DNA from: Trichoderma breve | Lineage: Eukaryota > Ascomycota > Sordariomycetes > Hypocreales > Hypocreaceae | DNA: 64,000 nucleotides | Direction: 5' to 3' | Assembly: GCF_028502605.1 (NCBI RefSeq) | Contig: NC_079234.1 | Coordinates: 930,001-994,000, forward strand | Shown: positions 22,577 through 33,252 of the stretch, piece after piece | Layout of the letters: each line of letters starts with the position of its first letter | Numbering within the stretch: position 1 is the stretch's first letter | Notes under the pieces: model-generated | The model's input: only the letters and a program-made list of their open reading frames with translations | Told to the model about the DNA's origin: nothing | Databases searched by the model: none | Position numbers and translations under genes: made by a program

Positions 22577-23743
22577 TCACTCACCGTCAAGGCTTTCCCA
22601 CATGTTGGTCAAATCATTGCGCAGTTTGTCGCTCATGGAGCTGATTTTTTGCAAATGTTTTTGGCTAGCCGCAAAGTCATCGACCGAAATTAAACCATCC
22701 TCTGTCGAGCATATCTCTTCTGTCAACTTGGTAGCCCGGTGTAAATGTCCTTCAGCTTCTTTAAGCAGGTCTATGTAGATATTAGTATATATGCATTCTA
22801 AAAATGGAAAGAATCAAGAGCATGCCCACTCTTGAGCTGATCGAAACTGTAGTCCAAGTAGATGCCTCTCATAATGGTCTGGTAGTCTTGTACCTCTGGT
22901 AGGGTATTGCCGCAAGCTGCTATCTTCGTGCTTGAAGGAGAGCATTCTTGTCGGTCGACGTCTACCAGAGTCAGTGATCGGTTGCCGTTCTAAATAAAAG
23001 ATTTCGCGCATTTCGATAACAGGATTTGCCCAACGCGCCTTTTTCCAAATTGCATACTGTTTAAATTCAGACCGTATGTTGTAGAGACCTTGGTCAATTA
23101 TCTTCTGGGCTGAGACAATTTGACAATGGCCCTCTATCTTCAAAGCACCTTGCGATAGATACTCTCCAAAGTAGTAGTTGCTCCCAAACCCCCGCTTTTT
23201 CCGGGTGCGGCGTAGTTCTTCAAAATTGTAGAGTTGGGTGTTAAATGACCGATATGCTCTGATCAAGTCCAGATCTCTCAGGAAAATTCCTTTGGGGAAT
23301 TCTGATGTATCTATGACACACACATGTATCTGATCAAAGGTCTGGATATCGTAAACTTTGGCGCGAAGGAAAAAGACGTAAACTAATGCGTATAATAAAG
23401 AACTTGTCCATGACACCAGGTTATCCTTCGTTCCTGTGGTTGACCATTGAAGATGCCCGTTTACCATTTCTGCTGCTTGTATTTTATCTCTAGAAAATAA
23501 ATCGACATTGCTATCCGCAGTTTCATTCTTGGCATCTAGAGATTTTACCCAATTCATATCGGTTGAGCCTTGAGAATATGCAGAGAATACCCGAAAGAGA
23601 TATCGGGGCACTTCATCAAATTGCTCGCCGCGACGTTCGATTTCCCCAAGGGGAAGAAACGATAGGTGATCAGCATCACCAAGGTTTAATCCGTGAAGCT
23701 GCTCTCCTAAATCACCGACTGCCATTTTATTTTCTCGGGACAT
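22577..23743 (-). CDS. DUF7587-type hypothetical protein, about 370 aa; last junction uncertain
   Basis: The first exon starts at the ATG at 23743 and stays open for 309 codons. It contains DEVPRYLFRVFSAYSQG, the opening of the fungal DUF7587 domain, then SWTSSLLYALVYVFFLRAK and IHVCVIDTSEFPKG. These match the domain's middle part, which resembles ADP-ribosyltransferase-like folds in some members; that link is my inference. Downstream, 22577-22800 continues in an open frame rich in Glu, Lys and Leu (YIDLLKEAEGHLHRATKL...NMWESLDGE). It joins in phase if an intron ends at the TTTTTAG near 22799. The donor is not clear: GTGGGC would give only 32 nt, GTTTCG 50 nt. If unspliced, the protein is 309 aa. 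Function unknown. Confidence 0.7.
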
Positions 23744-24928
23744 TAGATGAGTAGACTTAGTTTCCCAGTATCGTCGTTTATAAAATAACGCAAAGTCAAT
23801 CTATTATCCTAAAACAAAGCGGGGTTCTAGTAAACTACCAGGAAGGCAATATCACCTGACGTTGTGCTAGAGATGTATATTTAGGAGGCAGTGTGTTGGT
23901 TGGAGGGAGTACATAGAGCCTTGTACAAATTCAAATTTTCTAAAGAAAATTAGACATAGATACCTCTAATTAGATGATCCAAAGTATAGCATCTAGAGTT
24001 TTATATGCAACCAACTATAACATAGATCTCATGTTAACCAAGAGAAGGCTTATTTCATGATAACAAATATCTTTAATTGTACTTTACAATGTTATTGACT
24101 GCTGTTCACTTACCAATGCATTGGCTACTTATAATAGTACTGACAAGATGCCTGCTTAGATTTCTTGATGTGGCTATTAGCATCGCGTCCCAGTAAAGGA
24201 CGATGGTAATTGGAACCTCGGAACGTTTGGCGCGGGGTTTCTCGACATCGGATGAGACCCGTCACCAAGATTAGCTTGTATCACTGAATGTAACCTACCC
24301 ACATATGAGTCTTTATCTACCAGGCTAAGCCTGTCAATCATTTTGGAAATATCCGACATGTTCAACCGTAGGGTTAAGTGACGAATGAGTGTCTTCAAGC
24401 AAATTTGTATAATCAGACGTTGGGTATGGAGATTGAAAAACTGTCCTGTTAGTGCTAGAAATGTCTCAATGCATTAGGCAGTAGAGGGAAGGTAGAGCAG
24501 GAGAGTGGATTGGAGGGTCAGATAATGAATATATGGGGATAATTGAAACTAAGATATGCGCATAATTAATCTGTAGTGAAATCAAACCGGTATAAGTGAA
24601 TGAGAGGCAGCCATCTATAATATGCGCTTTTTCCAGAATCCACATGGCTTGATAGTATCACCCAGTTGTACCCCGTAGTATCAACCACCTATTCATTATT
24701 ATCGTCTGTTATTTCGTATCACAGTCACCCACTTCTCATCTTTGCAATGCTTCACAAGAACGGTCCGACCGATGTAGTAAACATTTATTGGAGGTACTAA
24801 TACAGCTTAGATCGCACAAGCACGGGCAACCGTATTCTCCATTCTTTGACTTCTGTATCCGCATCATTTGGTAGCGACATAGCTGAGAAGGCATAATTCC
24901 ACATCAGCCTCATTCAACTGTCTAGATT
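23744..24928. other. Intergenic, 1.2 kb, AT-rich
   Basis: A 73-codon minus-strand frame at 24177-24398 has no recognisable domain and is not called. Nothing else supported. Confidence 0.5.
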
Positions 24929-25447
24929 TTAGTTGAGCTTGGCAATAATTGCAAACTGTGTGAGAGGGCCAGCGAGAGTCAAGAGAGCTCCACCTGGGCA
25001 GGCGCCGCTGAAAATAGATTTTGCATTAACCTATAGCAATCACGTATTAGCGTGCATTATATTCATAGTCGACTGTCCAAGGATGCTCACAATGCAGTTG
25101 TCTAGAGTCCGAATCTCCTGGACATTCTGTTGTTCTGTGTTAGTGACGCTTCAAGTAGATCCACGACTCTTGTTATCAGAACTCACTAGTTCCACACCGT
25201 AGATATGTCCATCTTCTGGGGCTTCAATGCCATCTTCAAGGGGAGTCAAGGCGGTTTCCACTCCATCAGCTGGGAAAGTAAGCTGGTCGCATAGAGTAGT
25301 AGCCCAATTGAGCTTCACCGAAGTATCGAGGTCAAGAATAGATTGAGGAAGAGTGATATTCTGACTAGGTTGGGGGAAGCAGATGACATCAGCCGCTGCA
25401 GTGATGGCAAAGCCAAGAGCGGCAATAACAGAGCTTGTCAATTGCAT
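24929..25447 (-). CDS. Small secreted protein with four cysteines, 132 aa
   Basis: Three exons (25187-25447, 25091-25126, 24929-25030) sum to 133 codons; introns are GTGAGT and GTGAGC with AG ends. An in-frame upstream extension exists, but the ATG at 25447 is chosen because it begins a clean signal peptide (MQLTSSVIAALGFAITAAAD). The mature part is about 112 residues, with cysteines in VICFP, TLCDQ, DNCIV and GACPGG. This is compatible with two disulphides, and the C-terminus is hydrophobic (GGALLTLAGPLTQFAIIAKL). It is not a hydrophobin, which would have eight Cys. A TATA-like box lies about 85 bp upstream. It looks like an effector-type or cell-wall small cysteine protein of unknown role. 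Confidence 0.82.
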
Positions 25448-25529
25448 GATGAAGATGTTTTTAAAGGCAACTATGATTGAAAGGTTGGATAATTTTTGAT
25501 GTTCCAATCTGACAAGAAAGCGGAAGAGG

Positions 25530-25538
25530 TTATATATA
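25530..25538 (-). promoter_or_regulatory. TATA box of the small secreted protein gene
   Basis: TATATATAA on the minus strand, about 85 bases before the ATG at 25447. Confidence 0.6.
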
Positions 25539-26465
25539 GTAGTTCTATTCTCACGGAGTACCGACATGTAGTGCTAAGGCTCAAAGATCGAGGCCAAACA
25601 TGATAACTTTTTCCACATCACCATCCTCTTTGGTCTTAGTAGCAGGCACTACATAACTGAGATAGATTCGATGCATACTACAAACCTTTCGGCAATAGAC
25701 AAATAAATAGTTTTGAATTGGCAGATCAAGGCGAGTAAGCATCGATGCATAACGTAATTGCACCAATTAGATCACAAGTAAATATCTATTTATAAATATG
25801 CACTTGGTAACAAGGATCGGAGAAGAAGAAGCATAACAATTCGGCCGGTTTAGATGTAATAAGCACCAGCGCATCAAACCGACGGAAAATAGCGTGGAGT
25901 TAGCTATATGGTTTTGTCTGTTGTTATATGATCGACTTAGAAAGCATTTTGATGTGTATAGTGTTGTTCAGCCTCCCAATCGCATTAATTATTTCTGTGT
26001 AAATAACTACCTAGGTAGTTCAAAACATATAGCCTAGGTGTTAGAAATTCGATGTAATCACCATTTCATACAAAGGTATCATTTCTAAATACAAATCATA
26101 CCTCATCGTTGGCAACTTTCACTAAGTGGCATTAGATTAATGAATAAGATCAGAAGTTTCCTTAATATCTCGTAGGCAAATATTTACTGACGGCATATAC
26201 GCATATGATAAAACTTTTACATTGGCATCGAGTACGAAAATGCATCACCATATCGACGGACTGCTATTGTCCCGAGAGCTTTGTTTCAATGGTTTCCTCT
26301 TCATCATACGTCATGTAACGTAACGTACTTAAGCCTCGCAGATACTTCGTTCAAGATCTGTCAGCATTGACAAAAGTACGTAGGTAATCATATATAATTA
26401 CACACCATCCTCCTTCCTCATTGACTCTACTATTTGCTACCTATCATAGTGCTATGTTAAGATGG

Positions 26466-26514
26466 AACGGCGAAACCGGCGAAACCGAGGACGGCGAGAA
26501 CGGCGAGAACGGCG
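26466..26514 (+). repeat. Short minisatellite, 9-bp unit of the form acggcgaga
   Basis: Five to six degenerate copies of aacggcgaa/accggcgaa/acggcgaga in a row, sharply GC-richer than the flanks. Confidence 0.75.
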
Positions 26515-28676
26515 TTCGTTGTCCCGAAACTAGCATCAGTTGTAGTTGGCAGTTCTGAGCCACTGGCCTCACTCGCAACGTAACCTACATCGGTCGTTGG
26601 CTAAATCGCTAATTCTACAAGAGGACGGATAATCTTGATATCTCGGTTTGAGGACGTCGGACTAAATGCTCATAATGCGACGGTTTAAGCCTATTTTGCG
26701 GCTTTTCACCTCGGTCAAGACCCATCGAGCGAAGTAATCGTCTGTTCGCAAAAGCCGGTAGATCAAGGAGTCAATTGTCGATCTGGACTTGAACGCAAAC
26801 GACGATGGCTAGAAGAAGCTGCAGCCAAGGCACAAGTAAGTACACACACATATATATGGCTCCGTATGCATGCATGGCGGCGGCAAGAATAGTTGTGCCT
26901 TTTTGGCAACTGTTTCATCAGCATGCGATCCTATCTGACACGCACGTGCATCTCAAAGCTTCCGACATGAGCCGCCAAACATGTCTGCGACAATGTTTGT
27001 CTCGTTATAACGCAGCGCGAGCCGTAGAGTTAATTCGGCTCGATACGGCTTATTAGATCTTCATTTATAGTATACAGCCAATTCCAGGTTCAGCATCAGC
27101 ATTCTTGATATAAGATGTTGTCCAGATTGAGCAGGTGTGTATGGAGCACAGTGCACCATTGTGATGGGAAAGTCCCCCTAAAAAGAACAGCAGAAATTGC
27201 TAACCTAAGTAAACTTAAGTGTCGGGTGCCTAAGGCAGCAAGAGCGCCCTGTAAACAACCGTTGGCAAATGGCTCATGGTCCGACTTTTCCACCATAGCC
27301 ATAACACTTTGAAGTTATGGCTCTTTATTCCACATGTTGTTGGATATTGTGCGTGCTATCTCCGACCTGCTTCTCTTCTGGCAGTTCTTATGGATGATCT
27401 TGTATATCTATGCCGGTTAGTTGGATCAAAAGCTTTTCGAACTGGCTTAAGGCTGGTTGAACGTACACAAATAATATGCTTGCCATGGTGAATGCCGCGA
27501 TCGGCGCCATGAATTTCTGTCGACTGTAAGAACATGCGCATGTGTGTTTTGGAACAATTCTAACTTACTCGAGGATTCATACCTCGGATTTGGGTATGTG
27601 AGCGTTTTGGGTGATGATGGAAAATGATCCTGGGCCGTTTTCGCCGGCTTAAATTGACAGATTGAGTGTACGTATGTCTGCGCCTAGAGCGCTTTAGCAA
27701 TGTCGGTGCACCGGGAATTTATTATCCTTGCGTTTGTGAATGAGGAAGCTGACTTCGCATTCAGTTATAAGGTTTGTTTGTGTATGTGTTTTGTTCAAGT
27801 TAGAATGGGACAGCTGGCTATCAGGCTATTTGCTGCTTTAGGCACAGTGGAGGTTTAAAATCAGCCCACTTCTGTCAAAAATGCACTGAACCTGGACTTG
27901 ACTATGCAGCATCCCGACATCAACCACAACTAGTCGGTCTTTGCCCAGATTCCTCACAAGAAATGGGACGAGCCACATATTGCACAGTCTAAGTGTGTTT
28001 CCATCTCTATGATGAATGTCAAATTGCCGTCTGCTATTACTAGGACTTGTGATGTATGGCCACAACACTTCGTCTCACCACGATTCGTCTTATGCCGCAC
28101 AGACACAAGTAGCATATACGATACCCAGATCAGCCCATGGACATTTCTTCCCCAACCAGTCCCATGTTTCAGGTTCCCCATGTTTACCGCTCACTGCTTA
28201 AGGTTACTTCATGACGATCATCCGCTTATATAAAACAAGAGCACGGTGTCCGTCTTGTTTCCAACATGCTTCACATACGTTCGTAGAGTGTCAGTGCACG
28301 GGTAAAATCTCACACACAGCCTCTATATGGATAAAGGTCTAAACAACGACTTTCGCCTGAAGCACATAGCTGTTTCAACAAAAGATTACAGATGAAAAAA
28401 GTTGTATTCTGGGGGAATCCCTCTCACAGAGTACTAAGACAAACTCCCCCGAGTGAGTTTCATGGCCTCAGATTGAGAATGTGACGCCTCGGGAACCATA
28501 AGCCGCGTTCAAGATGATGAAATGAACAGTTCCAGAATGTCAAAATCGTGAACGATCTTGTTCATCCTCGTAGAAATTAAAACCTCACCTATATCCTCCT
28601 TCAAGCTCAAATCCCATCTCACCATCAACACCAACTTCCTCTCACTCTCCTTCTCACAAACCTCAAAACCTCCAAA

Positions 28677-29069
28677 ATGGTCTCCCTCACAACCATCCTC
28701 CTCCCCCTCCTCCCCCTCCTCCCCCTCCTCACCTCCGCCCTCCCAACCTCATCCTCATCCTCAATCTCCCTCGCCCCCCGCCAAAACTTCGGCGACATCA
28801 CCTTCTACAACACCGGCCTCGGCGCCTGCGGCTCCGTCAACAACGACCAAGAGCTCGTCGCCGCCGTCTCCGCCGCCCTCTTCGACTCCCAGAGCGTCTG
28901 CGGCCGCACCATCAGCGTAAACTTCAACGGCGCCACCGTCAACGTCCAGGTCGTCGACCGCTGCGCCGGCTGTGCTTTCGGCGACGTCGACTTGTCACCC
29001 AGCGCGTTCTCCGCCCTCACGGGCAGTCTCGATGCTGGTCGTGTTCAGGGCTCTTGGGATTTTATTTAA
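28677..29069 (+). CDS. Secreted RlpA-like double-psi beta-barrel (expansin/barwin-like) protein, 130 aa
   Basis: Single exon. The signal peptide contains a repeated LLPLLPLL core. The mature domain follows the DPBB order: GDITFYNTGLGACGS, then VCGRTISVNF, then VQVVDRCAGCAFGDVDLSPSAF, ending VQGSWDFI. These blocks hold the conserved cysteines and the Asp of the RlpA-like fold. Fungal members are small secreted wall- or effector-associated proteins, and some are annotated as riboflavin-aldehyde-forming-enzyme-like. Expansin-like loosening is possible, but no carbohydrate-binding module is present. Codon use is extreme: almost every third position is C, and the signal peptide is encoded by near-perfect 9-bp repeats. 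A hairpin repeat array begins about 100 bp after the stop and may lie in the 3' UTR. Confidence 0.88.
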   Translation: MVSLTTILLPLLPLLPLLTSALPTSSSSSISLAPRQNFGDITFYNTGLGACGSVNNDQELVAAVSAALFDSQSVCGRTISVNFNGATVNVQVVDRCAGCAFGDVDLSPSAFSALTGSLDAGRVQGSWDFI

Positions 29070-29165
29070 ATCTGGAGAGAGGAGCGGCAGTGGCAGCATG
29101 GCCAAGCTGGAATTGGCTTGAGGCCTATTTTCGACTATGCTTGTTTAATACTTTCTTTCGCTTCT

Positions 29166-29890
29166 AACACAACGTGTTAATACACTCTTTCACTTCAAAA
29201 CGACTTACTTCATACTCTCTTTTACTTCAAGCAGGCAAAGCTTGCTATTACTCTCGTTTAATTTACACACTCTGTGTTATTACCCTCATTTACTTTACAG
29301 ACGGGCTGTCAATACTCTCTTTCACTTCCAAAGCCGGCTTTATAATACTCTCTTTTACTCCAAGTACAGCCTGTTCTTACTTTCTTTTACTCCAAGCAGA
29401 GCTTGTCATTACATTCTTTTACTCACAGCGGAGCTGGCATGCATTCTTTTAATTCAAGCAGAGCCTTTTCACATTCTCTACTACAAAGCGGAGCTTGTCA
29501 TCGCTTTCTTTTACTCCAAGCAGAGTTTATCATTACATTACATTCTTTTACTTGAAGCAGAGCTTCTTCACGTTATTTACTGCAAGCGGAGCTTGTCATT
29601 AGCTTCTTTCATCGCAAGTAGAGCTTGCCGTTACCTTCTCACAGGGCAAGTAGAGCTTGCCAAAAGTTCTTCAATTCAAGTACAGCCTGCTATTACTTTC
29701 TTTTACTACAAGCAGAGCTTATAATTACTCTCATTTAGCGCAAGCAGAGCTTGCATTGCCTTCTTTTACTACAAGCAGAGCTTGTATACATTCTTTACTC
29801 CAAACACAGCCTGTTATCACTTTCTTTTACGTCAAACAGAGCTTGTCACACGTTCTTTACTTCAAGCAGAGCTTGTCATTACCCTCATTA
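29166..29890 (+). repeat. Tandem array of about 23 hairpin-forming units, period mostly 30-32 bp
   Basis: Each unit joins a pyrimidine-rich spacer (consensus ttcttttactnc) to a short dyad (consensus caagc-aga-gcttg). Dyad centres fall at about 29172, 29202, 29240, 29271, 29303, 29335, 29367, 29399, 29431, 29461, 29491, 29523, 29560, 29589, 29621, 29653, 29683, 29715, 29747, 29778, 29808, 29839 and 29869. Arms differ between units but stay self-complementary: aacac/gtgtt, acaca/tgtgt, acag/ctgt, aaagcc/ggcttt, cagc/gctg, gaagc/gcttc, gcaagc/gcttgc. The period is not a multiple of three, so the open frames across it are not genes. Two or three units are degenerate. Confidence 0.9.
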
Positions 29891-30495
29891 CACCAAACAA
29901 AAACTCAATAGACGGCATGGGAAAGGAATCCTAGAATGGAAGAGTTGCAAAAAAAGCAAAGGGGATTTGACCTTCGTTACCACTGTACATAGACCTACTG
30001 AATCAATTCACCTTACATACTACAACCAAAATCATGTCTCACGTAGATGGAGCAAGCAACTAAAAATGAAAATGTCTTAGATTGAGTCTCATTCATCCGT
30101 TAAAGTAAATCATAACTGGTGCCTGCGGGGCCCCTTTTGTTCCTCGTTTTGTGACCGTAATAGAATACACATATGTACACGCAACTTCAGACGCCTCGCG
30201 CAATGCAATGTGGACAAGAAAGAAGGTAAGAAAGCAAGCAACAAAGCAAGAAGAAAAAAAGTTGATCATGGCCTCCGCCAATACGCTCGTTGAGCTCGTA
30301 AATCACAAAGAAAAAGACGAAAGAAAGAGAAAACCGTCGAGGTGAAAGACCAGAGTCACTTGGGGATGCTCTGCTCTATTAAAATGCTGGTATAGCGTAT
30401 GTTGACAGACTGACAAAGGAAAGAAGAAAGAATGGTGATTGCAGTTATGCTGTTGTCCACATGCGGCCCCTGATTCATGACACAGAGCGCAGTCT
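29891..30495. other. Intergenic after the hairpin array
   Basis: 3' side of the centrosomin-motif gene (minus). A/G-rich plus strand (30210-30340). No coding region supported. Confidence 0.5.
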
Positions 30496-33252
30496 CTAGT
30501 TGGCTCTGTTTCTCAGGCTACTACCAGCCCTGGAAAATCCAGGTAGCCATTTCCTCCTGGTTCCAATTACCGATGGCGCCGGCGTGGCTTGTTCGGTCGC
30601 CTGCTTCTTCATGTTTGGTGAATTACGGCCATTGACAACCAGGTCGGAAAGGCGCACCGGAGCACTAGTCGACGAGGGTAAAAATGTCGGGGCTGCTTCG
30701 GCTCCCACAGTGCTTCTTCGCATCTGCCGGGGCTTGAGCATGATGGGCGGCGGCGTTGATCCTGCCCGGTCGTCGAAATCGGCTTCTCTGTTGAGCCAAG
30801 GCTGCAGACTGACGCCCTGATTGGTCTTGTAGGCCTCAGCAAAGGTGGCATCTGTGGCGCTCGCCGGAGTGCTGGACGGCGAGCTGGGAACCAAAGAGCG
30901 ACGGAACAGTCTGTTGAGAGCAGTACGCGGGCCGGTAATTGGGGGATATTGGCCCCTTTTCTCGCTTTGCGGGTGCTGCGGAATAGTCGGGGACTGGGCA
31001 GGTGTGTGGATTTCATCTCTCATTTTGGCACCATCACTATGGTGTCTCGAGTGGCTCGAAAGCTCCGGCTGCTCTGGTGTGCTGGTAAGGGTGAGTGTCC
31101 TGGGCGAGTTTCGGACAGATGAAGTTGTTGAGGATGTTCGAGCGTGAAGGCTCGACCGCCTATCCGGTGGGGGCGGTGCGGTATTGGTAGCGAGGGACTG
31201 ACGCAAAGAGAAGAGCTCGTTGATATAGTCGGCATCGTTGTCAATCCCTTGTGACTTTTTGGTGTTGGGAATACCAAAGAGATCTGGTTTGGTGCTCTCT
31301 CGCATCCAAATATCAAGGCTTGACCGAAGAGAGTGTACCTCGGAGTGCTCATCAGAGTCGGTGCTGTCCCATCGGTTTTCCTTCTTCTGGAACGATGCAG
31401 TATCGCTAGCGGCTCGCTGATGGCGCTGCATAGGAGCACTGGTACCACGAGCCTTTACCTTTTCACCTTCGGTGGCTTTGTCTTGATCACGTAAAAGGCT
31501 GGGCTTTCCTCGGAATGAGACTCGCAGTGACTGGTTATCTTGATCGCTGTACGTCACTGAGGATCTATCGTTCCGACTGTCTTGCCTAGCAAGGGAGTCG
31601 TTGGAATTGCGCATTCGGTGCAGTGTGGAGGTTGAGATCGTGTCTGGAGTGGGAGGGAAGTTTGGATCGTGAAGGCGCATGGTGCCAGGGCCATCCGTCA
31701 TTACTTTCCTCAGTGTAGGAGGCTGTGAGCGACGTCGGTCTCCGGCCTGGCTGGGTGCGGGACGGAAACCCTCTTGTAGCACGCTCTGAGACCTGCCCAG
31801 TTTCTCAATTTGCTGCAAGGGGGAAACCCGGTCCACAGAGGCGCCTGAGATGGAATGTCGGGTTCCAGATGAGGAGCGGCGTCCACCGAGGAAGTGATTG
31901 GCGGTGGCTGCTCGGGGCGGGAATCCAGAAGGTGATATTTTCCTTGAAGTGTTCCGGCGGCTAGGAGACAGGGTCTGCGATGCGGTGTCGATGCCATCCA
32001 GGCTAAGGGGTTGGTCTACGGGCGGAGGGAAGATACTGTCCTGGCTCTTTTTGCCGTAAACACTGGCAAAGGAACTCTCGCTGAGAACACTCAAGGTTGG
32101 ACTACCAGGGACGTTGGATGGGCCGTTATCCGCATCCGCCCCTTCGGTTACACGTGCCAGGCTGAGCGTGCTTCCCCTCACGCCGAGATAGACGTTGCGC
32201 AGGTTTTCGGTGTTTTCGCTCTTCTCAGACAAGAAGCTGGGTACGCGGTTAATCGCCTTGAAGTTGTCACCACTCCTGCCGGCTTCGTCAATTGGAAGCT
32301 CCAGAGATGGCCGGAGATATTTTTGGTCCATGTCTTGGCGGCAGAAGAATCCCTCCTGCTCCACTTGTAGAACCATGTTGCGCTCTTTGACGAGCTGGTC
32401 GACCTTTGCCTCGAGGAGGACAATCATGGCAACGGCCTCCTCAACAGCCTTGTCGCGTTTTTCAAGCTCGTCGAGTAGGGTTTCGTTCATCTCCTCGGTT
32501 TGGCGCTTGTCCCTTTCGAGAGACTCGATGCTCGTTTCCAGCAATGACTGCTTCTCTCGGCGGTGGTAGAGTTCCAGCTTGAGGTCGAAGTTTTGCTTGT
32601 GGAGGCTAGAGATGACCTATCTGAAAGTTAGCAAAAGAGAGCGAGTGAAGGTGAGAGAGAGAGAAACAGGGATGCTGCTCGAGAGGGTCTCATCTCAGAA
32701 ATGACGTACGTGTTCCATGTCTTTGACGCCCAGCCCAGGTTTCTTGGCGAGTTCGATACCACCGCCATTGCTGGACTTGGGGCGCGATCCATCGGATGAT
32801 GCTGCCACTGATCTCCTCCTTGGAGAGCTGACACGGCCGAGCTCAACCGACGCGCCAAGGTCCTCGCCGACTCGTGACATTGAGCTCTGGCTAAACTTGT
32901 CGCTCTCGGCCCTGCGTTCTCGCTGCAGCTTCTCTTGTAGAAATGTCGAGACCGCGCGGCTGCGGGGAGATTCGACGCTGCCGTCTCGTGACAGCTGAGG
33001 CGTTTGGTGCCTGAGAGTGGGAGTGGGAGTGGCTCGCGGTGACAAACCAGGTGGGCAAGGGCTGTGATGATATCGATGCGGAGGATGGTCGGTAGGGAGT
33101 TGAGGTGAGGGTGCCGTTCGGGGAACCGGGCTCCTGACGCCTTGAGACGCCATTCGAGCGTGTGTGGCCGATCTATTCGAAGCCCGGGAAGAGGCGCGAG
33201 TGTATTGAGATGATGGAGCCTTTTGGAAGGCTCGTGGATTAGAGTAGTCCAT
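30496..33252 (-). CDS. Centrosomin N-terminal motif (Cnn_1N) protein, 887 aa
   Basis: Two exons (32710-33252, 30496-32616) sum to 888 codons; the intron is GTACGT...ATAG. The N-terminal 180 residues are Ser/Pro/Arg-rich and disordered. The exon junction rebuilds DMEHVISSLHKQNFDLKLELYHRR (residues about 178-202), the Cnn motif 1 of gamma-tubulin-complex tethers (centrosomin, Mto1, Pcp1, ApsB). A coiled coil runs to about residue 260 (ESLERDKRQTEEMNETLLDELEKRDKAVEE). The rest is low-complexity with many Ser, Pro and Arg residues and ends in a basic tail (RRKWLPGFSRAGSSLRNRAN). It likely anchors microtubule nucleation at spindle-pole bodies or septa. It is shorter than ApsB or Mto1, so orthology to either is open. 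Confidence 0.85.

Larger units (their letters stand above)
25448..28676. other. Gene-free interval, 3.2 kb
   Basis: AT-rich on the left, mixed on the right. A 9-bp GGCGA-type repeat lies at 26466-26514 (listed separately). Short open frames at 26805-28233 overlap one another on both strands without domains, so none is called. The last 120 bases (28558-28676) are C-rich leader of the RlpA-like gene. Confidence 0.5.

Noticed and set aside
24177..24398. 73-codon minus-strand frame
   Set aside because: No upstream start or intron giving a longer product and no recognised motif; possibly a relic, but unsupported.
29166..29890. CRISPR-like array
   Set aside because: Regular spacing and palindromes resemble one, but the spacers are also repeated, the unit is degenerate, and the genome is eukaryotic.
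29242..29911. Open frames of 160 and 84 codons across the hairpin array
   Set aside because: They follow the repeat, change frame with its 30-32 bp period and have no domain; they are repeat artefacts.
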